A DNA stretch of 64,000 nt from Limnohabitans curvus. Lineage in GTDB: Bacteria > Pseudomonadota > Gammaproteobacteria > Burkholderiales > Burkholderiaceae_C. This document shows, piece after piece, positions 32,188-40,213 of the stretch. Under the pieces are notes generated by a model. It had not been told where the DNA came from. It did no database searches and saw nothing but the letters and a program-made list of their open reading frames with translations. The position numbers were made by a program, and so were the translations under genes. Position 1 is the first letter of the stretch; the number at the start of each line of letters is the position of its first letter. The stretch spans positions 2,480,001-2,544,000 of the forward strand of contig NZ_NESP01000001.1 of NCBI RefSeq assembly GCF_003063475.1, in the 5' to 3' direction.

Positions 32188-32886
32188 TTATACGCAATGG
32201 CTAGTTTGGGCGCTTGGCTCAAACTGTGGAAACAGATAGTTGTTTTCGAGGTGGATGTGTTCGATCAGGTCCTCGTTCAACCTTGCTGTGCCTGCATACA
32301 GTGCCTGCCATGTGTTGCATGCGCCACTTGGTGGCTGATGCTGTGTGGTGAGCTCGGCTAGTTTTTCTAGTTGTGCGCCATGGTTGATATGTTCGAGGCG
32401 CATCATGCCGATGGGATTAACGGCCATGGGGTGCTGACCTAATTTGAGAAGTGGGAACAGGATGGCCTCTTCTTTCGCCATGTGTTCTAGCAGTTCTTCT
32501 TGCATGGTCTCCAGTTGATCCGCCAGACCTGTAGGTACTTGTGGGTGCTCACGGTGCACGGCTTCCACGCGTCGTGCCATGCGAATCAGCTCGGGCAGTT
32601 GTTGTCGGTGCACCTCGTGGTAGCGCGCCAGTATGTGATCGATGAGTTCGATGGATGTGGACGTTAGGGGTGGCAGCTCGTGATGCTCGAGTGCTTGGAT
32701 TTCACTTAACACCTGGTTCGTATTCAGTCCCTTTTCAGCACAAGCGTTCGCTAATGTCTGCTGCCCTCCGCAGCAAAAGTCCAACTTTAATTTTCTAAAA
32801 ATGGCGGTTGCACCTGGAATTTGGATTGCCAGATGCCCCAAGCTCTGATCGGCCTTCGCAAAGTTTTGTGTGGTCTGTGATGTCAT
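32188..32886 (-). CDS. ytfE: di-iron Fe-S cluster repair protein YtfE/RIC
   Basis: 232 residues from ATG 32886 (AAAGGATC ribosome site); an in-frame ATG at 32928 would run across the NsrR site and is rejected. N-terminal ScdA-type domain with FRKLKLDFCCGGQQTL, then a hemerythrin-like domain with His/Glu ligands (HILARYHEVHR, EHMAKEEAILFPLL, RLEHINHGAQLE, EHIHLENNYLFP). Repairs Fe-S clusters damaged by NO. Two NsrR-like sites lie immediately upstream. Confidence 0.94.
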   Translation of the reverse strand: MTSQTTQNFAKADQSLGHLAIQIPGATAIFRKLKLDFCCGGQQTLANACAEKGLNTNQVLSEIQALEHHELPPLTSTSIELIDHILARYHEVHRQQLPELIRMARRVEAVHREHPQVPTGLADQLETMQEELLEHMAKEEAILFPLLKLGQHPMAVNPIGMMRLEHINHGAQLEKLAELTTQHQPPSGACNTWQALYAGTARLNEDLIEHIHLENNYLFPQFEPSAQTSHCV

Positions 32887-32898
32887 AAAAGATCCTTT

Positions 32899-32921
32899 AA
32901 GATTCATGTGAAATGCATCTA
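32899..32921 (-). promoter_or_regulatory. NsrR-like operator 1 upstream of ytfE
   Basis: A 23-base site with arms AAGATTCATGT and AAATGCATCTA around one central base. It matches the enterobacterial NsrR 11-1-11 consensus (AAGATGCATTT and its complement) at about 19 of 23 positions. It begins 13 bases before the ytfE ATG, so a bound repressor would block the promoter or early transcription. Confidence 0.78.
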
Positions 32922-32930
32922 TTATCATAT

Positions 32931-32953
32931 AAGATTCATGTTTAATGAATGTT
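32931..32953. promoter_or_regulatory. NsrR-like operator 2 upstream of ytfE
   Basis: A second, weaker site: AAGATTCATGT, a central T, then TAATGAATGTT. Centre-to-centre distance from site 1 is 32 bases, about three helical turns, so both would face the same side of the DNA. Confidence 0.65.
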
Positions 32954-33051
32954 TTAATTAAAAATCTAAGTTTGTTTGATCTAACTGGGGCTCATGGTGC
33001 GAGGCGGAAAAGATTTTGCGCAAACACATTTGCTTGGTAAAGCATGGTTGC

Positions 33052-33065
33052 TTGATCAATGGCAA
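33052..33065 (+). promoter_or_regulatory. partial FNR-type box before nrdJ
   Basis: TTGATCAATGGCAA keeps one full half-site and CAA of the other. It lies about 96 bases before the nrdJ ATG and would place a start site near 33100 if used at -41.5. Weak on its own. Confidence 0.35.
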
Positions 33066-33154
33066 GCCAAGATCAACGATGTCCCGTTAGTCTTGTGCGC
33101 AGGATGCCTATTTCAACTGATTACCCGTTATATAACTCTGAAGGGAGTGGACGC

Positions 33155-35629
33155 ATGAACCGTCACGTCGATCACCAAGTTTTGTTGGATGCAATTTCTA
33201 CCATGCCGATACAGCCGATCAGCAAGGATGTGCTTCGAGAAAAATATCTCAAGCCAGGAGAGGACAACGTCAGTCAACTCTTTGACCGAGTGGCCCGCGC
33301 GTTGGCCAGCGTAGAACCGGTGGAACTCCGTGCCGAATTTGAAGTCTTATTCCGTCAAAATCTAGAAGCAGGGGCCATTGGTGCTGGCCGGATCATGAGT
33401 GCGGCCGGTACAGGAATTCAAGCCACACTGATTAACTGTTTTGTACAGCCAGTGGGCGATTGCATCCAAGGCGTGGACGGCAGCGGCTATCCCGGAATTT
33501 ATGAAGCACTGCGAGAGGCGGCAGAGACCATGCGGCGTGGCGGGGGTGTGGGGTATGACTTTTCTCGCATCCGACCCCGTGGGGCGTGCGTCAAGGGAAC
33601 GGCGTCAACGGCATCTGGGCCGTGCAGCTATATCAATGTTTTTGACCACTCATGCGCCACTGTAGAGAGTGCGGGCGCGAGGCGCGGCGCGCAAATGGGT
33701 GTGCTGCGCATTGACCATCCTGATGTGATGGAGTTCATCACGGCCAAGCGGACGCCGGGTCGTTGGAACAACTTCAACGTGTCCGTCGCGGTGAGCGATA
33801 CCTTCATGGACGCCGTGCTGCATGACGGCCCTTGGGACTTGGTGCACATTGCAGACCCCGGCGCAGAGTTGTGCCAACACGGCGCACATCAACGTGAAGA
33901 TGGGATGTGGGTCTACCAGACCTTAAGAGCGACTGAGCTTTGGGACACGATCATGTGCTCGGCCTACGACTTTGCGGAGCCTGGCATCTTGTTTCTTGAT
34001 CAGATCAACCGAGATAACAACCTGCGAGCGATTGAGTCCATCAGCGCCACCAATCCTTGTGGTGAGCAACCGTTGCCGCCCTACGGTTGTTGCGACCTCG
34101 GCCCCGTCATTCTGCCGCGGTTTGTTCGACGTCCATTCGGACACGGCGGCAAAGCAGAATTTGACTTTGAAGCTTTTGCAAATAGCGTGGCCTTGCAAGT
34201 GCGGGCTTTGGACAATGTCTTGGACCTGACCCACTGGCCCTTGCCGCAACAACAGCAAGAGGCGCAGGACAAGCGCCGCATCGGCGTGGGTTTTACTGGC
34301 TTGGGTGATGCGTTGGTGATGTTGGGCTTGCGCTACAACGCCGATGAAGGGCGTGACATGGCGCGACGTATCGCTGAGTGCATGCGCGATGCGGCCTACA
34401 TAGCGTCTGTGGCCTTGGCGCGGGAGAAGGGTGCCTTCGCCTTGTTTGATGCGCCAACTTATTTGGCCAAAGGGACATTTGCGAGTCGATTGCCCGATGC
34501 GTTGAAAGCCAGTATCCGCAAGCATGGTATTCGCAACAGCCACTTGTTGTCGATTGCCCCCACCGGCTCCGTGAGTTTGGCTTTCGCCGACAACGCATCG
34601 AATGGGATTGAGCCAGCGTTTTCATGGATGTACACACGAAAAAAACGTGAAGCCGATGGCTCGCGCACGGAATACGAGGTGCAGGATCATGCTTGGCGCT
34701 TGTACTGTGCGCTGGGCGGTGATACGGATAACTTACCGGCACAGTTCGTCGGTGCGCTGGAGATGACTGCCCATGAACACATCGCCATGATGGAAGCGGT
34801 TCAACCTTTTGTAGACACTGCGATTTCTAAGACGGTGAATGTGCCGGCCAATTACCCCTATGAAGATTTCAAGGACTTGTATCTGCAAGCTTGGCGCGCT
34901 GGGCTCAAAGGATTAGCCACGTATCGACCCAATGCCATCTTAGGTTCTGTGCTTGAACTCACGCCAGCGCCAGAAGCTAGCAAGCCCGTTGCATCTGTTG
35001 ATGCCCTGGGCGCCGATCCGATGCGCACCGTGATCGAAAGCCGTCCCAAAGGGGCGTTGAGTGCGGTGGCTGAGAAAATCGAGTATTGGACCCATGAGGG
35101 GCACAAGACGCTGTATCTCATCGTGTCCTTTCTACCGGTCAAGCGGGCAGACGGCCATGGCACCGTGGACCGCGCGATTGAGTTTTTTATGCCTGTGGGT
35201 CAGAGCGGTGAATCGCAACAGTGGATCACAGCAAGCATGCGCCTTTTGTCTCTTGCCGCACGTGGTGGTTTTCTAGAGCGCGCGTTGAGTGACATGTGCA
35301 AGGTGGCATGGGACAGAGGGCCGGTACGTCATGGACACAAAACGCGTGAAGATGGCGCCCGTATTCCGCTTTGGCACGACTCTGAAGTGGCCGCCATTGC
35401 CTTCGCCGTACAGAACATTTTGGCGCTGAGAGTGTCCCACCCTGAAATGTCCACGTTGCCTGCGGCACTGGGCGAAGTTGGGGCGACCTCGTCGACCGTG
35501 TTTGCGTCAGAGGCACCCCAAACCGTCATGAAAGGTAAAAAGTGTTCCGATTGTGGTGCGCACGCAGTGATTCGAAAGGATGGCTGTGACTATTGCACGC
35601 AGTGTGGCTACTTGGGTTCGTGTGGTTAA
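33155..35629 (+). CDS. nrdJ: adenosylcobalamin-dependent ribonucleotide reductase (class II)
   Basis: 824 residues from ATG 33155, chosen for its AAGGGAG ribosome site; an in-frame ATG at 33059 lacks one. Reduces ribonucleotides without oxygen, using B12 to make the thiyl radical. Substrate- and effector-site features: LINCFVQPVGD, RRGGGVGYDFSRIRPRG, the catalytic NPCGEQPLPPYGCCDLG loop and SIAPTGSVSLAF. C-terminal CSDCG...CDYCTQCG is a Cys-rich redox/zinc tail. It allows DNA synthesis when the host respires nitrate without oxygen. Confidence 0.93.
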   Translation: MNRHVDHQVLLDAISTMPIQPISKDVLREKYLKPGEDNVSQLFDRVARALASVEPVELRAEFEVLFRQNLEAGAIGAGRIMSAAGTGIQATLINCFVQPVGDCIQGVDGSGYPGIYEALREAAETMRRGGGVGYDFSRIRPRGACVKGTASTASGPCSYINVFDHSCATVESAGARRGAQMGVLRIDHPDVMEFITAKRTPGRWNNFNVSVAVSDTFMDAVLHDGPWDLVHIADPGAELCQHGAHQREDGMWVYQTLRATELWDTIMCSAYDFAEPGILFLDQINRDNNLRAIESISATNPCGEQPLPPYGCCDLGPVILPRFVRRPFGHGGKAEFDFEAFANSVALQVRALDNVLDLTHWPLPQQQQEAQDKRRIGVGFTGLGDALVMLGLRYNADEGRDMARRIAECMRDAAYIASVALAREKGAFALFDAPTYLAKGTFASRLPDALKASIRKHGIRNSHLLSIAPTGSVSLAFADNASNGIEPAFSWMYTRKKREADGSRTEYEVQDHAWRLYCALGGDTDNLPAQFVGALEMTAHEHIAMMEAVQPFVDTAISKTVNVPANYPYEDFKDLYLQAWRAGLKGLATYRPNAILGSVLELTPAPEASKPVASVDALGADPMRTVIESRPKGALSAVAEKIEYWTHEGHKTLYLIVSFLPVKRADGHGTVDRAIEFFMPVGQSGESQQWITASMRLLSLAARGGFLERALSDMCKVAWDRGPVRHGHKTREDGARIPLWHDSEVAAIAFAVQNILALRVSHPEMSTLPAALGEVGATSSTVFASEAPQTVMKGKKCSDCGAHAVIRKDGCDYCTQCGYLGSCG

Positions 35630-35645
35630 AAACGGGTCACAGCAT

Positions 35646-35668
35646 AAAATTCATTAAGAATGAATATT
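35646..35668 (+). promoter_or_regulatory. NsrR-like operator upstream of nsrR-narXL
   Basis: A 23-base palindrome with arms AAAATTCATTA and GAATGAATATT, about 16 of 23 matches to the NsrR consensus. It lies 37 bases before the nsrR ATG. Suggests autoregulation of the nsrR-narX-narL operon. Confidence 0.65.
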
Positions 35669-35704
35669 TGAGGGGTCATCCTCAAGAACTAGGACTATTG
35701 AACG

Positions 35705-36190
35705 ATGCGACTTACCCAATGGACCGACTACAGTCTTCGTGTGCTGATGTTCTGCGCACAAAGCGAATCGCGGCAAACCGCCGCAACCATTCAGGAGATC
35801 GCAGAGCAACATGACATATCAAAAAGTCATCTGACCAAAATTGTGATGACGCTTGCGGCGGATGGCTATTTAATCACCAGTCGGGGGCGAGGCGGTGGCC
35901 TTCGATTGGGGCGGCCTGCGTCAGAGATCGTGATTGGCGAAGTTGTTCGAAAAACAGAGAGTGATTTTTCGATCGTTGAGTGCATTCAAGATGGGGTAAG
36001 TCACTGTGCATTGATGCCCAGTTGTCGTTTGAAAAATGTTCTCGCAGATGCTTTGAAAGTTTTTTTTGAAAAACTGGACAGCGTGACCCTGGCAGATTTG
36101 ATGGCCGATGCACAGGATCCACCAGCGGTGATTCGCACCGTGGGATTTTCATTAAGCAAAAAAAAGGGCGCTTCGGTTAAAACTGCATGA
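35705..36190 (+). CDS. nsrR: nitric-oxide-sensing repressor NsrR (Rrf2 family)
   Basis: 161 residues. MRLTQWTDYSLRVLMFCA is the NsrR N-terminus. Cluster cysteines are Cys93, Cys101 and Cys107, and the spacing (x7, x5) differs from the IscR in this window. The [4Fe-4S] or [2Fe-2S] cluster reacts with NO and DNA binding is lost. Sites resembling its consensus occur before ytfE and before its own gene. It overlaps narX by 4 bp (ATGA). Confidence 0.92.
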   Translation: MRLTQWTDYSLRVLMFCAQSESRQTAATIQEIAEQHDISKSHLTKIVMTLAADGYLITSRGRGGGLRLGRPASEIVIGEVVRKTESDFSIVECIQDGVSHCALMPSCRLKNVLADALKVFFEKLDSVTLADLMADAQDPPAVIRTVGFSLSKKKGASVKTA

Positions 36191-38088
36191 AAAACACCGC
36201 ATCACTGTCAACCAAACTCGTGCGTATAGGCACGGGCTTGTTGGTGATTGCCTTGATCTCCATCGGGCTTACGCTGTGGGTGACTTGGAAGCTGGGCGGG
36301 GGCGCAGCAGCGCTGAACGAAGCAGGGCGCATGCGCATGCAAACTTGGCGGCTGACCAGTGCTGTGCAAGCTCAATTGCCAGAACAAGAGATTCAGTTAC
36401 TGACCGGTGAATTTGACCAAAGCATGGCGGTGCTCAAAAACGGTGATGCCGCTCGGCCGTTGTTTGTTCCGTGGGATAGCGTTGTGCATGCGCGTTACGC
36501 AGAAGTAGCGCATCTGTGGTCCGATCAAAAGATGCGCTTTACCGTGCATCCGCCCTTGGAACACCAACGCTTGGTCGAACATTCTGTCAATTTTTTGAAT
36601 GCGATTGATCGCTTTGTGTTGTCGATCGAAAGTCAGATGTCAAGCTTGACCGCGATTTTGAATTTGTTTCAGATTGTGATGATGGCGTTGGCGATTGCTG
36701 GGGCGGTTGTCATGCTCTACTCGGGTTATTTGTACGTCATCAACCCTTTGAGCCATTTGCGTGATGGCTTGCGAAAGCTTGAATCTGCACAATTTTCAGT
36801 GCGACTGGATGTGGTTTCCAACGACGAATTTGGACAAGTCACCTCTGGCTTTAACCGCATGGCTGCCACTTTGCAATCCTTGTATGGCAACCTCGAAGCC
36901 CAAGTGATCGCCAAAACCCAACGCATCGCGGCGCAGAAAGAACGGCTGGAAGGTCTGTATGGGGTCAGTGCTTTTCTTGCACAAACCAACGACCTCAGTG
37001 AATTAACACAAGGCTTTGCGCAGCGCGTGCGACGATTGATGAAGGCGGATGCGATTGCTCTGCGCTGGTCGGATGAAGATGTTTCTAAATTTTTCCTCTT
37101 AGCTTCTGATCAATTCCCTCAGGTTATGCAAGAGGAAGAGAAATGTTTGAGGGCCGGCGCCTGTGCCTGTGGCAATCCAAAACTAGACGCCCGTACCCGG
37201 GTGATCCCGATCACCAACAGTGACATCGCACCCTTTCAACACTGCGCCCGCATCGGTTATGAAAGTTTGATCTCTGTGCCTGTGCGCATGCACCACAAGG
37301 TGTTGGGTGAAATCAATTTGTTCTATAAAAGCCAGGTCAGTTTGGCGGCAGAGGAGTTCGAGTTGATGGACACGCTGGCCAGTCACTTGGCCACGGCTGT
37401 CGAAGGGATGCGCGCGGTGGCCTTGGACCGCGAGGCCGCGATTGCAGGTGAGCGGTCATTGCTGGCAAGGGAGTTGCATGACTCGATTGCACAGTCCTTG
37501 GCATTTTTGAAGATTCAGGCTCAATTGCTCCGTTCCGCTATTTCGAAAAACAACAGTGACAAAACAGATTTTGCGTTGAACGAACTCGACAGTGGCTTAA
37601 AGGAAAGCATTGCGGATGTGCGGGAGTTGCTCTTGCATTTCCGCACGCGTACCCAAGCCGATGACATCGACCGCGCCGTTCAGGAGACCTTGCAAAAATT
37701 TCATCACCAAACCGGTCTTCAGGTGAGCCGTACGGTGTCTGGAGACGGGCTACCACTGCCACAAGATGTACAGATTCATGTGTTGCATGTGTTGCAAGAA
37801 GCCTTGTCGAACGTCCGTAAGCATGCCAACGCTCAAGCCGTTGTGATTGAAATTCACAAAGGTGATCCATGGCGTTTTGTGGTGCGAGACGATGGCATTG
37901 GATTTGATGAACGTAACAACCGGTCTGAACTCCAGGTGGGTTTAAAAATCATGCGTGAACGTGCCGAGCAGATTGGCGCCAAAGTGGATGTTGTTTCTGA
38001 AGTCGACCAAGGCACCACCGTGACGCTGCGTGTGCCAGCCGCCAAGCCTTCAAAATTAAAAGAGGGACAGACAGCGTCGCTGTCGTGA
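36187..38088 (+). CDS. narX: nitrate/nitrite sensor histidine kinase NarX
   Basis: 633 residues. Membrane segments at about 13-34 and 158-182 flank a periplasmic sensor with the P-box (ALNEAGRMRMQTWRL, residues 42-56), where nitrate binds. A HAMP domain follows, then a Cys-containing GAF-like module (CLRAGACACGNP). The HisKA_3 domain has His431 in ARELHDSIAQ, and the HATPase has ALSNVRKHA and DDGIGF. Its operon partner is NarL. Confidence 0.95.
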   Translation: MKNTASLSTKLVRIGTGLLVIALISIGLTLWVTWKLGGGAAALNEAGRMRMQTWRLTSAVQAQLPEQEIQLLTGEFDQSMAVLKNGDAARPLFVPWDSVVHARYAEVAHLWSDQKMRFTVHPPLEHQRLVEHSVNFLNAIDRFVLSIESQMSSLTAILNLFQIVMMALAIAGAVVMLYSGYLYVINPLSHLRDGLRKLESAQFSVRLDVVSNDEFGQVTSGFNRMAATLQSLYGNLEAQVIAKTQRIAAQKERLEGLYGVSAFLAQTNDLSELTQGFAQRVRRLMKADAIALRWSDEDVSKFFLLASDQFPQVMQEEEKCLRAGACACGNPKLDARTRVIPITNSDIAPFQHCARIGYESLISVPVRMHHKVLGEINLFYKSQVSLAAEEFELMDTLASHLATAVEGMRAVALDREAAIAGERSLLARELHDSIAQSLAFLKIQAQLLRSAISKNNSDKTDFALNELDSGLKESIADVRELLLHFRTRTQADDIDRAVQETLQKFHHQTGLQVSRTVSGDGLPLPQDVQIHVLHVLQEALSNVRKHANAQAVVIEIHKGDPWRFVVRDDGIGFDERNNRSELQVGLKIMRERAEQIGAKVDVVSEVDQGTTVTLRVPAAKPSKLKEGQTASLS

Positions 38089-38780
38089 TGTTTATGTCTG
38101 AACCCATCCAACTGCTCGTGGTCGATGACCATCCTTTGTTTCGCAGAGGCTTGATCGCATTGCTGTCGCAAGATGATCGTTTTGAAATCGTCGGAGAGGC
38201 GGGTGATGTGGGCGAGGCTTTGCGGGTGCTTGCTAAGACGCAACCGGACTTGCTGTTGCTTGACAACCATTTGCCAGGCGTCAAAGGGGTGGACGCCATT
38301 GCATCACTCAAATCGGATCGCCCCAATCTACGTATTTTGATGCTCACCGTGAGTGAAGACGAGGAAGATCTGTCCAAGGCTTTGCAAAGTGGTGCCGACG
38401 GCTATTTGCTCAAAACATCTGAATCCGACCAATTGTGTGATGCGCTTGTCAAAGTACACGAGGGACATTCGGTCATCAGCCCCTCGATGCTGAATAAATT
38501 GGTATCAACGATGCGCCATCCGGCGAATCCAACGGCGGATGCTGTCGGAATCATGTCTTTCAGCAAGGCCGCAGCAATTCAGTCGCTCGACAAACTTTCT
38601 CCACGCGAGAAAGATATCTTTTTGTTGATCGCAAAAAGTCTCAGTAACAAACAGATCGCCCGCGATTTAGACATCGCAGAGACCACGGTCAAGATTCATA
38701 TCCAACACATTTTCAAGAAGCTGGACCTGACATCTCGCGTACAAATCGCAGTCTTCGCAGCGACGCATGGCTTGAGTTGA
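38088..38780 (+). CDS. narL: nitrate/nitrite response regulator NarL
   Basis: 230 residues from ATG 38088, whose A is the last base of the narX stop (TGATG); a GTG at 38085 and an ATG at 38094 are alternatives. Receiver domain with DDH and phospho-Asp59 (LLLLDNHLPG), a Lys in YLLKTSES, and a LuxR-type HTH (LSPREKDIFLLIAKSLSNKQIARDLDIAETTVKIHIQHIF segment). Likely controls the narK1 operon through the site at 38797-38812. Confidence 0.95.
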   Translation: MFMSEPIQLLVVDDHPLFRRGLIALLSQDDRFEIVGEAGDVGEALRVLAKTQPDLLLLDNHLPGVKGVDAIASLKSDRPNLRILMLTVSEDEEDLSKALQSGADGYLLKTSESDQLCDALVKVHEGHSVISPSMLNKLVSTMRHPANPTADAVGIMSFSKAAAIQSLDKLSPREKDIFLLIAKSLSNKQIARDLDIAETTVKIHIQHIFKKLDLTSRVQIAVFAATHGLS

Positions 38781-38790
38781 TCTAGATCAA
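38777..38790 (+). promoter_or_regulatory. consensus FNR box upstream of narK1
   Basis: TTGATCTAGATCAA is a perfect FNR/ANR site (TTGAT-N4-ATCAA). It overlaps the last codons of narL and lies about 138 bases before narK1. Drives anaerobic expression of the nar operon by family knowledge. Confidence 0.88.
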
Positions 38791-38796
38791 TTTCGA

Positions 38797-38812
38797 TACT
38801 CCTAAAGGAGGA
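38797..38812 (+). promoter_or_regulatory. candidate NarL 7-2-7 site
   Basis: TACTCCT-AA-AGGAGGA: the first heptamer fits TACYYMT exactly and the inverted second one fits in 6 of 7 positions, with the 2-base spacing NarL prefers. Only 6 bases after the FNR box and overlapping the terminator stem. Confidence 0.6.
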
Positions 38813-38839
38813 TGAGGGCTTGGCCTTCATCCTCCTTTT
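38804..38839 (+). terminator. rho-independent terminator after narL
   Basis: Stem of about 15 bp, AAAGGAGGATGAGGG with CCTTCATCCTCCTTT, a short loop, and T-rich tail. Would end nsrR-narX-narL transcription; it overlaps the region where the narK1 promoter must lie. Confidence 0.75.
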
Positions 38840-38921
38840 GCTTTGCGTGACGTGGTCTTCAGGTGGATACCCAAAACTGCACCAAACAACCACACTGCAT
38901 GCACGAGTTTGGAGAGTAGTT

Positions 38922-40190
38922 ATGACAAATGAATTGATTCAACAACGCAAAGCATGGTCGGTGCTGATTGTGAGCACCTTGGCTTTTACCGTCTGTTTCA
39001 TGGTGTGGATGATGTTCGGCGTGATCGGCATCCCGATTAAAAAAATGCTGGACCTCAATGCCACCCAATTCGGCTTGTTAATGGCGATGCCTGTGCTGAC
39101 CGGTTCGCTGGTGCGGGTGCCATTGGGTATCTGGACCGACCGTTATGGTGGTCGTATCGTCATGGCCTTGTTGATGTCGGCCACAGTCCCTGCGATTTGG
39201 TTGATGTCCTACGCTACGGCGTATTGGCAGTTTCTTGTGATTGGGTTGTTTGTCGGATTAGCCGGCGGTTCTTTCTCTGTGGGAACACCCTATGTGGCGC
39301 GTTGGTTCCCTAAGAAGCAGCAAGGCATGGCCATGGGTGTGTATGGCGCCGGCAACTCTGGATCCGCTGTTAATAAATTTATTGCTCCCGTCATTCTGGT
39401 TGCTTTTGGTTGGACGATGGTTCCGCAGGTGTATGCCGCCATCATGGCTGGTACGGTGGTAGTGTTCTGGTCATTTAGCTACAGCGCACCATCGCATTTG
39501 GTGACGAGTCGTGAGTCTTTCAGAGACCAACTCAAAACGCTCAAAGACCCTGTTGTACTCAAGTACTGCCAGTACTACAGCATTGTGTTTGGTGGGTATG
39601 TGGCGTTGGCTTTGTGGATGGTGCAGTACTACATCGGCGAATACGGTTTAGACATTCGCGTGGCGGCGTTATTGGCTGCGTGCTTCTCTCTCCCTGGTGG
39701 TGTGCTGCGAGCGATGGGGGGTGTGCTCAGCGATAAGTATGGTGCGCACGCTGTGACTTGGTGGGTGCTCTGGGTTAGCTGGATCTGTTTGTTCTTGCTG
39801 TCGTATCCACAAACCGAATTCACTATTGCCACCGTCACAGGACCACAGACGTTCGTACTTGGCCTGAACGTCTACATGTTCACCGCGATCATGTTCATTC
39901 TCGGAATTGCCTTTGCCTTTGGCAAGGCCAGTGTTTTCAAGTACATCGCCGATGACTATCCACACAACATTGGTGCCATCAGCGGCATCGTGGGCCTGGC
40001 CGGTGGTTTGGGTGGCTTCATCCTTCCAATTTTGTTTGGTGCGTTGGTTGATTTGACAGGCATTCGCAGCAGCGCCTTCATGTTGATGTATGGCGTGGTC
40101 TGGGTGTCACTCATCTGGATGTATTGGACGGAAGTTCGCAAAACTAGCGTCATGGGTCGTCCCCATCCAGAGTCTGCGTTTCAGGCTTGA
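38922..40190 (+). CDS. narK1: nitrate/nitrite transporter NarK1
   Basis: 422 residues from ATG 38922 (GGAGAG ribosome site); the longer frame from 38820 passes through the terminator. Twelve membrane segments. NarK-family signatures are present: FMVWMMFGVIGIPIKK in TM1, RVPLGIWTDRYGGR loop and the Gly-rich GLAGGSFSVGTPYVARWFP nitrate signature. Type 1 NarK proteins are usually proton/nitrate symporters. First gene of the nar operon. Confidence 0.93.
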   Translation: MTNELIQQRKAWSVLIVSTLAFTVCFMVWMMFGVIGIPIKKMLDLNATQFGLLMAMPVLTGSLVRVPLGIWTDRYGGRIVMALLMSATVPAIWLMSYATAYWQFLVIGLFVGLAGGSFSVGTPYVARWFPKKQQGMAMGVYGAGNSGSAVNKFIAPVILVAFGWTMVPQVYAAIMAGTVVVFWSFSYSAPSHLVTSRESFRDQLKTLKDPVVLKYCQYYSIVFGGYVALALWMVQYYIGEYGLDIRVAALLAACFSLPGGVLRAMGGVLSDKYGAHAVTWWVLWVSWICLFLLSYPQTEFTIATVTGPQTFVLGLNVYMFTAIMFILGIAFAFGKASVFKYIADDYPHNIGAISGIVGLAGGLGGFILPILFGALVDLTGIRSSAFMLMYGVVWVSLIWMYWTEVRKTSVMGRPHPESAFQA

Positions 40191-40213
40191 GTCTTCATTT
40201 ATCAAGGATGGAC

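Noticed and set aside
33059..33154. Longer nrdJ start at 33059
   Set aside because: No ribosome site there, and the extra 32 residues do not resemble NrdJ; ATG 33155 has AAGGGAG.
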